Shown here in pieces: positions 1-7,225 of a DNA stretch of 64,000 nucleotides. The stretch is from an uncultured Eubacteriales bacterium (GTDB lineage Bacteria > Bacillota > Clostridia > Oscillospirales > UBA644). The position numbers and the translations under genes were made by a program. The stretch is taken from NCBI GenBank assembly GCA_934454405.1, contig CAKSFN010000008.1, forward strand, positions 1-64,000. The letters are read 5' to 3'. The notes beneath the pieces are model-generated. The model searched no databases, was not told where the DNA came from, and saw nothing but the letters and a program-made list of their open reading frames with translations. Position 1 is the first letter of the stretch. Each line of letters begins with the position of its first letter.

Positions 1-120
1 TTTGCCCTGCGGGCAGGAAATCCTGCCTTGCCGCGACCTCGCAAGCGGTTCGCGCTCTGCGGCGGATTTGCGAACCGGATTTCGCATAAATGCGAAACGT
101 CCGAAATGGGGTGGAACTTC
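1..120. other. Non-coding stretch with three hairpins at the window edge
   Basis: No ORF with a ribosome site is visible. Three self-complementary segments follow each other. GGCAGG/CCTGCC lies at 12-27, CGGTTCGC/GCGAACCG at 46-77, and TTTCGCA/TGCGAAA at 80-97. The first two look richer in G+C than the adjacent tRNA spacers. It may be the end of a repeat or structured element that continues outside the window, so its nature is unknown. Confidence 0.35.
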
Positions 121-121
121 C

Positions 122-161
122 AAAAATTAAGACCAACCCGTTTGGGTTGGTCTTAATTTTT
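122..161 (-). terminator. Intrinsic terminator of the tRNA operon
   Basis: An 18-bp perfect inverted repeat (arms 122-139 and 144-161, loop of four bases) ends in AAATTTTT on the leftward strand. It lies immediately after the CCA end of tRNA-Cys and shares one base with it. Confidence 0.85.
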
Positions 162-234
162 GGAGGCGCCACCCGGAATCGGACCGGGGATGAAGGTTTT
201 GCAGACCTCTGCCTTACCGCTTGGCTATGGCGCC
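161..234 (-). tRNA. tRNA-Cys (GCA)
   Basis: The reverse strand folds as a cloverleaf. The acceptor is GGCGCCA with TGGCGCC, the anticodon loop is CTGCAAA (GCA), and the T-loop reads GGTCCGATTCC. The 3' CCA is encoded. It is the last gene of a leftward five-tRNA operon and abuts the terminator. Confidence 0.95.
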
Positions 235-308
235 TTATGACGCATACAAAAAAGAGTATGCTTTATATATAAAAAAAATGAACGCGGGGGTTCATTCTTT
301 TTTTTAAG

Positions 309-384
309 TGGAGCGGTATACGGGGCTCGAACCCGCTACCTCAACCTTGGCAAGGTTGCGCTCTACCAGATGAGCTAATACCGC
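309..384 (-). tRNA. tRNA-Gly (GCC)
   Basis: On the reverse strand the acceptor GCGGTAT pairs with ATACCGC, the anticodon loop is TTGCCAA (GCC), the T-loop is GGTTCGAGCC, and CCA is encoded. It is the fourth gene of the tRNA operon. About 74 bases separate it from tRNA-Cys, a longer gap than the others. Confidence 0.95.
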
Positions 385-389
385 GTATA

Positions 390-466
390 TGGTGCCTCCG
401 GTCGGAATCGAACCAACGACACGGGGATTTTCAGTCCCCTGCTCTACCAACTGAGCTACAGAGGCA
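390..466 (-). tRNA. tRNA-Phe (GAA)
   Basis: On the reverse strand the acceptor TGCCTCT pairs with GGAGGCA, the anticodon loop is CTGAAAA (GAA), the T-loop is GGTTCGATTCC, and CCA is encoded. It is the third gene of the tRNA operon. In a Phe-dependent attenuation model (63.4-63.6 kb) this would be the sensed tRNA, although other copies may exist elsewhere. Confidence 0.95.
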
Positions 467-471
467 AACCA

Positions 472-548
472 TGGCGACTCCGATGGGACTCGAACCCACG
501 ACCTCCGCCGTGACAGGGCGGCGTTCTAACCAACTGAACTACGAAGCC
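472..548 (-). tRNA. tRNA-Asp (GTC)
   Basis: On the reverse strand the acceptor GGCTTCG pairs with CGGAGTC using G-U pairs, the anticodon loop is CTGTCAC (GTC), the T-loop is GGTTCGAGTCC, and CCA is encoded. Second gene of the operon. Confidence 0.95.
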
Positions 549-585
549 GTATAAACGATTGAAAACGGACGGCGTTTAAGAAAAA

Positions 586-661
586 TGGTGGGAGTTACAG
601 GGCTCGAACCTGTGACCCTCTGTTTGTAAGACAGATGCTCTCCCAGCTGAGCTAAACTCCC
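586..661 (-). tRNA. tRNA-Val (TAC)
   Basis: On the reverse strand the acceptor GGGAGTT pairs with AACTCCC, the anticodon loop is CTTACAA (TAC), and CCA is encoded. It is the first gene of the tRNA operon, about 45 bases downstream of a perfect promoter. Confidence 0.95.
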
Positions 662-705
662 GTTCTTAAACAAACAAATGTCCGCAATTTTGTTATCGCC
701 TGACT

Positions 706-734
706 ATTATATCACAGCGACCGTGATTTGTCAA
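706..734 (-). promoter_or_regulatory. Consensus sigma-A promoter of the tRNA operon
   Basis: The reverse strand has TTGACA (729-734), a 17-base spacer and TATAAT (706-711). Both hexamers match the consensus perfectly, as expected for a stable-RNA operon. Confidence 0.9.
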
Positions 735-831
735 CAGTTTTTTTTGAACTTTTTTCTATTCTTGCTGACGGAATAAAACAGGGTCGGCTTTTGAACGCGA
801 AAAAACGAACCGTCACCTCCAGCCCATTTCA

Positions 832-865
832 TAAAAAAGGACGCGGTTGCCCGCGTCCGAAAAAA
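832..865 (-). terminator. Terminator of the zinc-ribbon gene
   Basis: Inverted repeat GGACGCGG/CCGCGTCC (839-858) is followed on the leftward strand by a T run. It sits nine bases after the stop codon of the zinc-ribbon protein. Confidence 0.8.
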
Positions 866-873
866 GATAAAAC

Positions 874-1407
874 TCAATACCAGTAATTGCTCGAGGTATA
901 TGAATAAAGAGAGCTTATCGCGTAGATCCAAGTAATGACGGAAATAAGGGAAAAAATCATTCCGAGAATGGAAAGAACAAGCCCCGCAACGGACAATCCG
1001 ACGGACGCGCCCGCGGATTTTGATTTTTTAATTCCGATCGCGGAAAGGATGATGCCCGCAATACACATCAACAGGCACAGCGAGTTAAAATACGGAATCC
1101 AAAACAGGCAGCAGCTGACAATTCCCATAACAAGAGCTGCAACGCCCATTCCTTTTCCGGGATTCCCCGGCGTTTTCACAACCGGCTGCTGCTGATATAC
1201 GGGAGGCTGCTGATAAACCGGCTGCTGATACGAGGGCTGTTGATAAACCTGCTGCTGATAAACGGGTTCGCGGTATTCCGGCTGAGGAGCAGGCTGAGAA
1301 ACGGGTTGGGGGTTGGGCTGGCTTACAGGCTCGTTCATACTTGTTCCGCAGTTGCCGCAAAAAGCAGAACCGTCGGGAATCTGAGCCCCGCAATTTTTAC
1401 AAAACAT
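874..1407 (-). CDS. Zinc-ribbon, DUF4190-like membrane protein
   Basis: A 177-residue protein of unknown function. Residues 3-21 form a zinc ribbon with two CxxC pairs (CKNCG and CGNCG). A linker of about 40 residues follows, rich in Pro, Gln and Tyr, with repeated YQQP units. The C-terminal half has two hydrophobic segments separated by KKSKSAG, the DUF4190 pattern of small Gly/Ala-rich membrane proteins. The start is supported by CGGAGGA six bases upstream. The gene stands alone between its own promoter and terminator. In family members the zinc ribbon usually sits in the cytoplasm, but the role is not known. Confidence 0.8.
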   Translation of the reverse strand: MFCKNCGAQIPDGSAFCGNCGTSMNEPVSQPNPQPVSQPAPQPEYREPVYQQQVYQQPSYQQPVYQQPPVYQQQPVVKTPGNPGKGMGVAALVMGIVSCCLFWIPYFNSLCLLMCIAGIILSAIGIKKSKSAGASVGLSVAGLVLSILGMIFSLISVITWIYAISSLYSYTSSNYWY

Positions 1408-1455
1408 AGTATTCCTCCGTTATAATTCTTTTTTTGAAATCTTCTTATTTAATAC

Positions 1456-1484
1456 AGTATATCATTATTTTCCGAAACTGTCAA
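1456..1484 (-). promoter_or_regulatory. Promoter of the zinc-ribbon gene
   Basis: On the reverse strand TTGACA (1479-1484), a 17-base spacer and TATACT (1456-1461) precede the gene. Confidence 0.8.
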
Positions 1485-1567
1485 TATACATCGACATTTT
1501 TTTCATCGAAAAAGGCGGCGACGGCGCGGCGTGAAATGTGAAATTTTTGTTTAATTCTCAAAAACCC

Positions 1568-1596
1568 TTGATTTTTTCGAATTGATTTGGTATAAT
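1568..1596 (+). promoter_or_regulatory. Promoter of rpmB
   Basis: TTGATT (1568-1573), a 17-base spacer and TATAAT (1591-1596) lie 38 bases before the rpmB start. Confidence 0.8.
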
Positions 1597-1633
1597 GATA
1601 GTCCAGGTAAATCTTGATGGAGGTGTTTTGAAC

Positions 1634-1825
1634 ATGGCAAAGTGTGATGTTTGCGGAAAAGGCGTAAGCTTCGGGATCAAAGTTTCCCACTCCCACAGAC
1701 GCTCGAACAAAATGTGGAAATCGAATGTCAGACGCGTAAAGGCTGTTGTTGACGGCTCTGTCAAGCACGTTAACGTATGCACGAAGTGTCTCCGTTCCGG
1801 CAAGGTTCAGAGAGCTGCCGACTGA
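1634..1825 (+). CDS. rpmB: 50S ribosomal protein L28
   Basis: A 63-residue L28 protein of the large ribosomal subunit. The zinc-binding (C+) form is recognisable from CDVC near the N-terminus and CTKC near the C-terminus, plus the family stretch RSNKMWKSNVRRVK. GGAGGTG at 1619-1625 fixes the start at MAKCDVC rather than at an in-frame start 13 codons upstream. L28 paralogues without cysteines replace this form under zinc limitation in some bacteria; none is seen here. It is monocistronic, or loosely coupled to the YigZ gene 89 bases downstream. Confidence 0.95.
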   Translation: MAKCDVCGKGVSFGIKVSHSHRRSNKMWKSNVRRVKAVVDGSVKHVNVCTKCLRSGKVQRAAD

Positions 1826-1914
1826 TTTTTTCTGCGTCGGTATAATTATGAAAACGACAGAAATGTTCTTTCTCCGACGGGAAATTGCATTTCTGTTATT
1901 TTTTTGGGGTTTAT

Positions 1915-2532
1915 ATGAGCGCGCTGACGATAAAAAAGGACGTAAGGATTGAATTCACCGAGAAAAAATCGGTGTTCATCGGTCACGCTTTTTTTGTTTC
2001 GACCGAGGAGCAGGCGCTCGAAAAGCTCGACCTCGTCGCGCGCGAGCACGGGCAGGCGACGCACAACGTCTACGCTTACAGTTTAAGACAGAGCGGCATC
2101 CGGCGGTTCAGCGACGCGGGCGAGCCGCAGGGAACGGCGGGAATGCCGGTGCTGAAAGTTATCGCCCTGAACGGACTTGTTGACGTTTGCATAGTTGTTA
2201 CACGGTATTTCGGCGGAATACTGCTCGGTGCGGGCGGACTTGTTCGGGCGTATACGAAAGCGGCGGCGACAGCTGTTGAAGAAGCGGGCAAAACGGAAAT
2301 AATTCTTGCAACGACGTTTTTGCTCGAATACGGTTACGAGTTTCACGAAAGCATATCGCGAATCCTTGAAAAATACGGCGCCGTGATAAAGGATAAAAAG
2401 TTTACGGACAAAGTTTCGGTTGCGGCTGTTCTGCCGTCGGACGACCTTGCGAAATTGAAAGAAGAGTTAAACGCTGTTTACTATTCGCGCGTCACGGTCA
2501 CCGATATAGACTCGACATTTACGAGAAAATAA
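1915..2532 (+). CDS. YigZ/YvyE family (IMPACT-like) protein
   Basis: A 205-residue member of the UPF0029/IMPACT family. The N-terminal domain carries the diagnostic segments RRFSDAGEPQGTAG and RYFGGILLGAGGLVRAY. The C-terminal DUF1949 domain starts near residue 135. Bacterial homologues bind nucleic acid, and the eukaryotic relative IMPACT modulates Gcn2; the molecular role in bacteria is unsettled. I chose the ATG at 1915, after a modest GGGG site, over an upstream in-frame start because family members begin just before such a strand. A strong terminator follows. Confidence 0.85.
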   Translation: MSALTIKKDVRIEFTEKKSVFIGHAFFVSTEEQALEKLDLVAREHGQATHNVYAYSLRQSGIRRFSDAGEPQGTAGMPVLKVIALNGLVDVCIVVTRYFGGILLGAGGLVRAYTKAAATAVEEAGKTEIILATTFLLEYGYEFHESISRILEKYGAVIKDKKFTDKVSVAAVLPSDDLAKLKEELNAVYYSRVTVTDIDSTFTRK

Positions 2533-2537
2533 CATTT

Positions 2538-2582
2538 GGGGATGTAAAAAAACCTGCATTTTTTTACATCCCCTTTTTTTTT
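2538..2582 (+). terminator. Intrinsic terminator, GGGGATGTAAA type
   Basis: GGGGATGTAAAAAAA pairs with TTTTTTTACATCCCC and is followed by nine T. Similar arms recur at 37.8 kb and 53.3-53.5 kb, so this looks like a terminator family of this genome. Confidence 0.9.
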
Positions 2583-2694
2583 ACGGATCGATACCTGAAA
2601 ATCGGGATTGTTTGAAATTATTTCACAAACAGGTACTACCAAAAAGCCGTGATATCGGTTATTATAGAATAAAAAAGGAAAGAAGTGTTGAACT

Positions 2695-3369
2695 ATGATT
2701 TTTTGCGTCGAGGACGATAAAAGCATACGCGACCTTGTGATCTACACTCTGTCGTCCGTGGGGTATGAGGCGACGGGCTTCGCGGCGGGCAAAGAGCTTT
2801 TCGCGGCGCTTGAAAAACAGGTTCCGCAGCTTATAATGCTTGATATAATGCTTCCCGAAGAAGACGGGCTTTCTATCCTCAAAAAGCTGAAAAACGACCC
2901 GAGAACGGAAAATATACCCGTTATTATGGCAACCGCTAAAGGGACGGAGTACGACAAGGTTATAGGCCTTGACCTCGGTGCGGACGATTATCTTGCAAAA
3001 CCGTTCGGAATGATGGAAATGATCTCGCGCGTCAAGGCGGTTCTGCGCCGCGCCGCGCCGAAAAAGGATACGGAGCAGCTTAAAAAGGGAACTTTGGAGC
3101 TTGACGAAAAAAGACACGAGGTTCGCGTGAACGGAAAAACGGTACAGCTGACCTTGAAGGAATACGAGCTTCTCCGCATTTTTATGGAAAATCCCGGTAT
3201 CGTATTTTCGAGGGATCGCCTTCTTTCAAGCGTCTGGGGCATAGATTTTATCGGAGAGAGCCGCACCGTGGACGTTCATATCGGCACTCTTCGAACAAAG
3301 CTGGGCGAATGCGGAGATTACATAGAAACGGTTCGCGGCGTCGGATATAAGATGGAGGACGAAAAATGA
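2695..3369 (+). CDS. OmpR-family response regulator (PhoP/PhoB-like)
   Basis: A 224-residue DNA-binding response regulator. The receiver domain spans about 1-118, with acidic pocket E6-D7-D8, phospho-acceptor D50 (LDIMLP), T80 and K102 (AKPFG). The winged-helix effector spans about 130-224 and ends in VRGVGYKME. AAAGGAAAG lies upstream of the ATG. The gene overlaps the histidine kinase by four bases (ATGA), so the two are translationally coupled. The PhoR-like partner and the Na/Pi transporter beyond it suggest phosphate sensing. That is inferred from neighbourhood, because OmpR-type regulators are hard to assign by sequence alone. Confidence 0.9.
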   Translation: MIFCVEDDKSIRDLVIYTLSSVGYEATGFAAGKELFAALEKQVPQLIMLDIMLPEEDGLSILKKLKNDPRTENIPVIMATAKGTEYDKVIGLDLGADDYLAKPFGMMEMISRVKAVLRRAAPKKDTEQLKKGTLELDEKRHEVRVNGKTVQLTLKEYELLRIFMENPGIVFSRDRLLSSVWGIDFIGESRTVDVHIGTLRTKLGECGDYIETVRGVGYKMEDEK

Positions 3370-5039
3370 CAAAAAGAATTTTCCGCTCCGTCTGCATCGT
3401 CGCGGTAGCCGTGCTTCTCGCATCTCTTGCGCTTGTTATGGGTGTGCTTTATGACTATTTTTCCGGCTCGCAGGAAGAACAGTTAAGAACGCAGACCGAC
3501 CTTGCGGCGCAGGGCATTGAGAACGAGGGAGCCGCATATTTCAACGGTCTTGTTTCCGACGATCTGCGTATAACGTGGATAGACAGAGAGGGAAGAGTTC
3601 TTTTTGACAACAAAACGGACGCGACCTCCATGGAAAACCACCTTGAAAGAGAAGAGGTAAAGCAGGCGATTGAAAAGGGCTACGGAAAAAGCGCCCGTTA
3701 TTCGGAAACTCTGACGGAAAAAAGCCTGTATTCGGCAAAAAAGCTCTCCGACGGCTCCGTCGTCCGTCTCTCGGTTTCTCAGTATTCCGTTCTTACTCTG
3801 TTCCTCGGAATGCTGCGCCCCGTGCTTATAATCGCGCTTGTGGCGGTCATTCTCGCGCTTTTGCTGGCATACCGTCTTTCAAAAAAGATTGTAACGCCGC
3901 TGAACCGTCTTAATCTCGACGCTCCTCTTTCAGACGAGGTCTACGAAGAAATTTCTCCTCTCCTCAAACGTATGGACGCGCAGCAAAAGCAGTTAAAGAA
4001 ACAGTCCGATGAGCTCAAACGGAAAAAGGAAGAGTTTGAAACGGCAACGGAAAATATGAGAGAAGGTCTTGTTATCCTCAACGAAAAAGGCGTTGTGCTG
4101 AGCCTTAACCGAGCCTCCTCGGAAATGCTCGGCATCTCGGAAAACGCCGTCGGAAAGGATATTTTTGCCGAAAAAGCATCATCCGAAAGTCTGAAAGAAT
4201 TAATAAGAAAGGCTCTTTCCGGCAAGGACGGAGAAAGCTTTCTATCACTTAAAGACGGAAGATATCAGATAATCGCGAACCCCGTTTTGACGGAAGGAAA
4301 AGTGACGGGCGCGGCGCTGCTCGTTCTCGACGTGACCGAAAAAGAAAAAACGGAACAGATGAGAAGAGAATTTACCGCAAACGTCTCCCACGAGCTGAAA
4401 ACCCCTCTTCAAACGATTTCGGGCTACGCGGAGCTGCTCGCAAACGGAATGGCGGCGGACAGGGACAAAACCGCTTTCGGCGGAAAAATATACGCGGAAG
4501 CGCAGCGAATGATCCGCCTTGTTGAAGACATCATAAAGCTTTCGAATCTGGACGAGGGCGCGGCGGAACTTTCAAGAGAAACCGTCGATCTTTACGCAAC
4601 GGCGGAGGATGTTGTCAAAAGTCTTCTTCCTGCGGCGGAAAAAGAGAACATCACTCTTTCTCTTGAAGGAGAAAAAGCCGAAATAAACGGGATTTCTCAA
4701 CTGCTGGCAGCCGTTGTTTACAACCTGTGCGACAACGCGATAAAATACAACAAAGACGGCGGCAAGGTTTCCGTAAAAGTCAAAAACGCCCCGGAAGGAG
4801 TTTTTCTTTCGGTCGGGGATACCGGAATAGGAATACCGAAAGAGCAGCAGGAAAGGATATTCGAGCGTTTTTACAGAGTTGACAAAAGCCATTCAAAGGA
4901 GGTCGGCGGAACGGGGCTCGGACTTTCGATAGTCAAGCACGCGGCGCGGCTTCACGACGCGAAAATCTCTCTTGAAAGCGATGTCGGAAAGGGAACGGAG
5001 ATCACCGTTGTTTTTCCGAGGCAGGAGAAAAAAGCGTAA
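3366..5039 (+). CDS. PAS-containing sensor histidine kinase (PhoR-like)
   Basis: A 557-residue membrane kinase. TM1 is about 9-30, the extracytoplasmic sensor 31-148 and TM2 about 151-170. A short HAMP-like linker and coiled coil (about 171-225) precede a PAS domain at about 226-325. The HisKA domain carries phospho-acceptor H342 in SHELKTPLQT. The ATPase domain shows the N box (NLCDNAIKYN), GDTGIGI and GGTGLGLSI. The TM-sensor-TM-PAS-HisKA order matches PhoR of Gram-positive bacteria. It overlaps the regulator gene by four bases. The cotransporter downstream has its own promoter region with repeated TTTACA. The signal could be something other than phosphate. Confidence 0.9.
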   Translation: MTKRIFRSVCIVAVAVLLASLALVMGVLYDYFSGSQEEQLRTQTDLAAQGIENEGAAYFNGLVSDDLRITWIDREGRVLFDNKTDATSMENHLEREEVKQAIEKGYGKSARYSETLTEKSLYSAKKLSDGSVVRLSVSQYSVLTLFLGMLRPVLIIALVAVILALLLAYRLSKKIVTPLNRLNLDAPLSDEVYEEISPLLKRMDAQQKQLKKQSDELKRKKEEFETATENMREGLVILNEKGVVLSLNRASSEMLGISENAVGKDIFAEKASSESLKELIRKALSGKDGESFLSLKDGRYQIIANPVLTEGKVTGAALLVLDVTEKEKTEQMRREFTANVSHELKTPLQTISGYAELLANGMAADRDKTAFGGKIYAEAQRMIRLVEDIIKLSNLDEGAAELSRETVDLYATAEDVVKSLLPAAEKENITLSLEGEKAEINGISQLLAAVVYNLCDNAIKYNKDGGKVSVKVKNAPEGVFLSVGDTGIGIPKEQQERIFERFYRVDKSHSKEVGGTGLGLSIVKHAARLHDAKISLESDVGKGTEITVVFPRQEKKA

Positions 5040-5123
5040 AACCTCTGTTAAAAGTTTCTCTTTTCGCGTTCTTTTTTCCGTTTTTTCGGAAATTTTGCTT
5101 TTCGGGCGCTTTTTATGCCGGAC

Positions 5124-5140
5124 TTTACACGGATTTTACA
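5124..5140 (+). promoter_or_regulatory. Candidate Pho box (TTTACA direct repeat)
   Basis: TTTACA occurs at 5124-5129 and again at 5135-5140, with an 11-base period. This is the layout of PhoP-binding direct repeats described in Bacillus and Streptomyces. It lies about 45 bases before a TATAAT at 5186-5191 whose -35 is poor, as at activator-dependent promoters. The flanking genes are a PhoR-like kinase and a Na/Pi cotransporter. Confidence 0.5.
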
Positions 5141-5222
5141 TAAAACCCGTAACGGATTTGACCTTTCTCGATTAAAATTATCATGTATAATGGTAGTTTT
5201 TTGTTGAGAAAGGTCTTTTTGT

Positions 5223-7010
5223 ATGGATTTTTTTGATTCGGGATCGGCATTTAACATATTTAATATGCTGGCGCTTGTCGGGGGGCTTTGTCTCTTCCTT
5301 TTCGGTATGAACCTTATGGGGCAGGCGCTTGAACGCCGCGCGGGCAACAAACTTCGCCCCCTGCTCGCAAAAATGACGGAGCATAAATTAAAAGGCTTTT
5401 TCACGGGGCTCGGGATAACCTCGATAATCCAAAGCTCGTCGGCGACAACGGTTATGGTGGTGGGCTTCGTCAATTCAGGTCTGATGTCCTTAAAGCAGGC
5501 AACGAACGTCATCATCGGAGCGAACGTCGGAACCACCGTTACCGGCTGGATACTCAGCCTGACGGGAATCAGCGGCGACAACGTCTGGGTAAATCTGTTG
5601 AAGCCGTCGTCTTTCGTACCCGTTCTCGCTTTTTTCGGCATAATTATGCTTATGATGTCGAAAAAGCAGAAATCAAAGGATACCGGAACCATTTTGCTTG
5701 GATTCGCAACGCTTATGTTCGGTATGGAGGCGATGTCGGGCGCGGTTTCGGGCTTGTCCGAGATAGAGGGCTTCCGGAATCTTTTCATTGCGTTTGAAAA
5801 CCCGTTCCTCGGCGTTCTCGTCGGCGCGGCTCTGACGTGCGTCATTCAGTCAAGCTCCGCCTCCGTCGGCATTTTACAGGCGCTTTCGACGACGGGGCAG
5901 GTTTCGATAGGAGCCTCCGTTCCGATTGTTATGGGGGACGGCATAGGAACATGCATAACCGCCGTTATTTCTTCGATAGGCGCAAAACGCGAGGCGAAAA
6001 GAGCCGCAGTGATTCACCTTGTTTTCAACATAATCGGCACGGCTTTCTGCATGACCTGCTTCTGCGTTGCAAAATATGTTTTTCTCGACCCGGCAGGCTC
6101 GGCGCTGCTCTCATCTTCGGCGTCCGAGCTTACGATAGCAGTTGTCAACACGGCTTTCAAAGTTGCCAGCACGCTGCTCATTCTGCCGGTATCCGGCATA
6201 CTTGAAAAAATCGCAAGAAAAATTCTTCCCGCGACAAAAGAAGAAAAACCGGAGGAACTTGACACCCGTCTTTACTCAACGCCCGAACTCGCGATTGAGC
6301 ATTGCCGCGCAACCGCCGTAAAAATGGCGGAATACGCCTTTTCCGCGCTGAAAGAGGGAATGGAAAGCATCAACTCTTATTCGCAGAAGCTTGCCGACGG
6401 CGTCCGCAAAAAAGAGGCGAAAACGGATAAGTACGAGGATATGCTGAGCGAATATCTCGTGGGTCTGACGGCGCTTCCCATCTCCGAAAAAGTGACCATC
6501 GCCTCGGCAAAGCTTCTCAAAAGCGTGGGAGATCTCGAACGGATCGCGGATCACGCGGTGAACCTTGCGGAAGCGGCGGAGGAGCTGAAAGACAAGAATG
6601 AGGCTCTTTCCGAAAAAGCGAAAAAGGAGCTTGCGGTGCTTGAAGCGGCGATTACGGAGGTTCTCGACAGAACGTATTCGGCTTTCGCGGAGGACGATCC
6701 TGTTGCGGCAGAGCATATCGAGCCGCTTGAACAGATAATCGACTCCCTGAAAGAACAGCTGCGGACAAATCATGTTCTCCGCCTGCAAAACGGCGGATGC
6801 AGCATGGAGGTGGGCTTTGTCTGGGCGGACATCCTGACAGATCTCGAAAGAGTTTCGGATCATTGCGCCAATATCGCAGACAGCATCATAGACGCGGCGA
6901 ACAAGAGTATGAATATGCATGAAAAACTGCGTGCGGAGCTGCGCAACAGCCCCGAATTTGCAAGGGACTACGAGCTTTTTGAAAAGAAATACTCTCTTCC
7001 CGAGCATTGA
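5223..7010 (+). CDS. Na/Pi cotransporter with C-terminal PhoU-like domain
   Basis: A 595-residue integral membrane protein of the NptA/YjbB family. Two Na/Pi-cotransporter repeats carry the paired motif QSSSATTV (near residue 66) and QSSSASVG (near residue 210). About ten hydrophobic segments end near residue 335. A cytoplasmic helical tail with two PhoU-like bundles covers about 360-590; LERIADHAVNLAE and LERVSDHCANIADS are typical of PhoU. It probably imports or exports phosphate with sodium. A Pho-box-like repeat and TATAAT lie upstream, which fits control by the adjacent two-component system. The stop codon overlaps the promoter of the next gene. Confidence 0.9.
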   Translation: MDFFDSGSAFNIFNMLALVGGLCLFLFGMNLMGQALERRAGNKLRPLLAKMTEHKLKGFFTGLGITSIIQSSSATTVMVVGFVNSGLMSLKQATNVIIGANVGTTVTGWILSLTGISGDNVWVNLLKPSSFVPVLAFFGIIMLMMSKKQKSKDTGTILLGFATLMFGMEAMSGAVSGLSEIEGFRNLFIAFENPFLGVLVGAALTCVIQSSSASVGILQALSTTGQVSIGASVPIVMGDGIGTCITAVISSIGAKREAKRAAVIHLVFNIIGTAFCMTCFCVAKYVFLDPAGSALLSSSASELTIAVVNTAFKVASTLLILPVSGILEKIARKILPATKEEKPEELDTRLYSTPELAIEHCRATAVKMAEYAFSALKEGMESINSYSQKLADGVRKKEAKTDKYEDMLSEYLVGLTALPISEKVTIASAKLLKSVGDLERIADHAVNLAEAAEELKDKNEALSEKAKKELAVLEAAITEVLDRTYSAFAEDDPVAAEHIEPLEQIIDSLKEQLRTNHVLRLQNGGCSMEVGFVWADILTDLERVSDHCANIADSIIDAANKSMNMHEKLRAELRNSPEFARDYELFEKKYSLPEH

Positions 7011-7035
7011 CAAAAAAAACATAATCTGATATAAT
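7007..7035 (+). promoter_or_regulatory. Consensus promoter overlapping a stop codon and a terminator
   Basis: TTGACA (7007-7012), a 17-base spacer and TATAAT (7030-7035) are both perfect. The -35 overlaps the TGA of the cotransporter. The expected start (about 7042) lies inside the left arm of the terminator hairpin that begins right after the -10. Confidence 0.7.
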
Positions 7036-7075
7036 GAGGACCGTAAAAACCGCGTTTTTTACGGTCCTCTTTTTT
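7036..7075 (+). terminator. Terminator after the Na/Pi cotransporter
   Basis: GAGGACCGTAAAAA pairs with TTTTTACGGTCCTC and is followed by a T run. A transcript from the promoter at 7007-7035 would begin inside the left arm. It would retain only the shorter CCGTAAAAA/TTTTTACGG stem. Confidence 0.8.
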
Positions 7076-7076
7076 C

Positions 7077-7089
7077 GGGGGGGGGGGGG
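7077..7089 (+). repeat. 13-base poly-G tract
   Basis: Thirteen consecutive G lie in the presumed 5' untranslated region of the methyltransferase gene, about 35 bases after the predicted transcription start. Such tracts slip during replication and are a known source of phase variation. They are also a common site of sequencing and assembly error. Confidence 0.85.
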
Positions 7090-7225
7090 ACGAAAAAAAA
7101 GATTTATCCCCTCCGCAACCGAAAAAACGAGCAAAAGAACCAAATACGCAAACGGTCTGCTTTTTCGCGTTGTTTTCGCGTCTTTGCGAACGGTTTTTTT
7201 ATCACCTTTTCAGAAGGATATTTTT

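Noticed and set aside
5158..5191. TTGACC with TATAAT as a normal promoter of the Na/Pi gene
   Set aside because: The spacer is 22 bases, too long for sigma-A; activator-dependent use of the -10 is more likely.
7034..7225. N-terminal extension of the SpoU methyltransferase through the G tract
   Set aside because: It would be encoded by the terminator and promoter region and lacks a ribosome site; AGAAGGA sits before the internal ATG at 7226.
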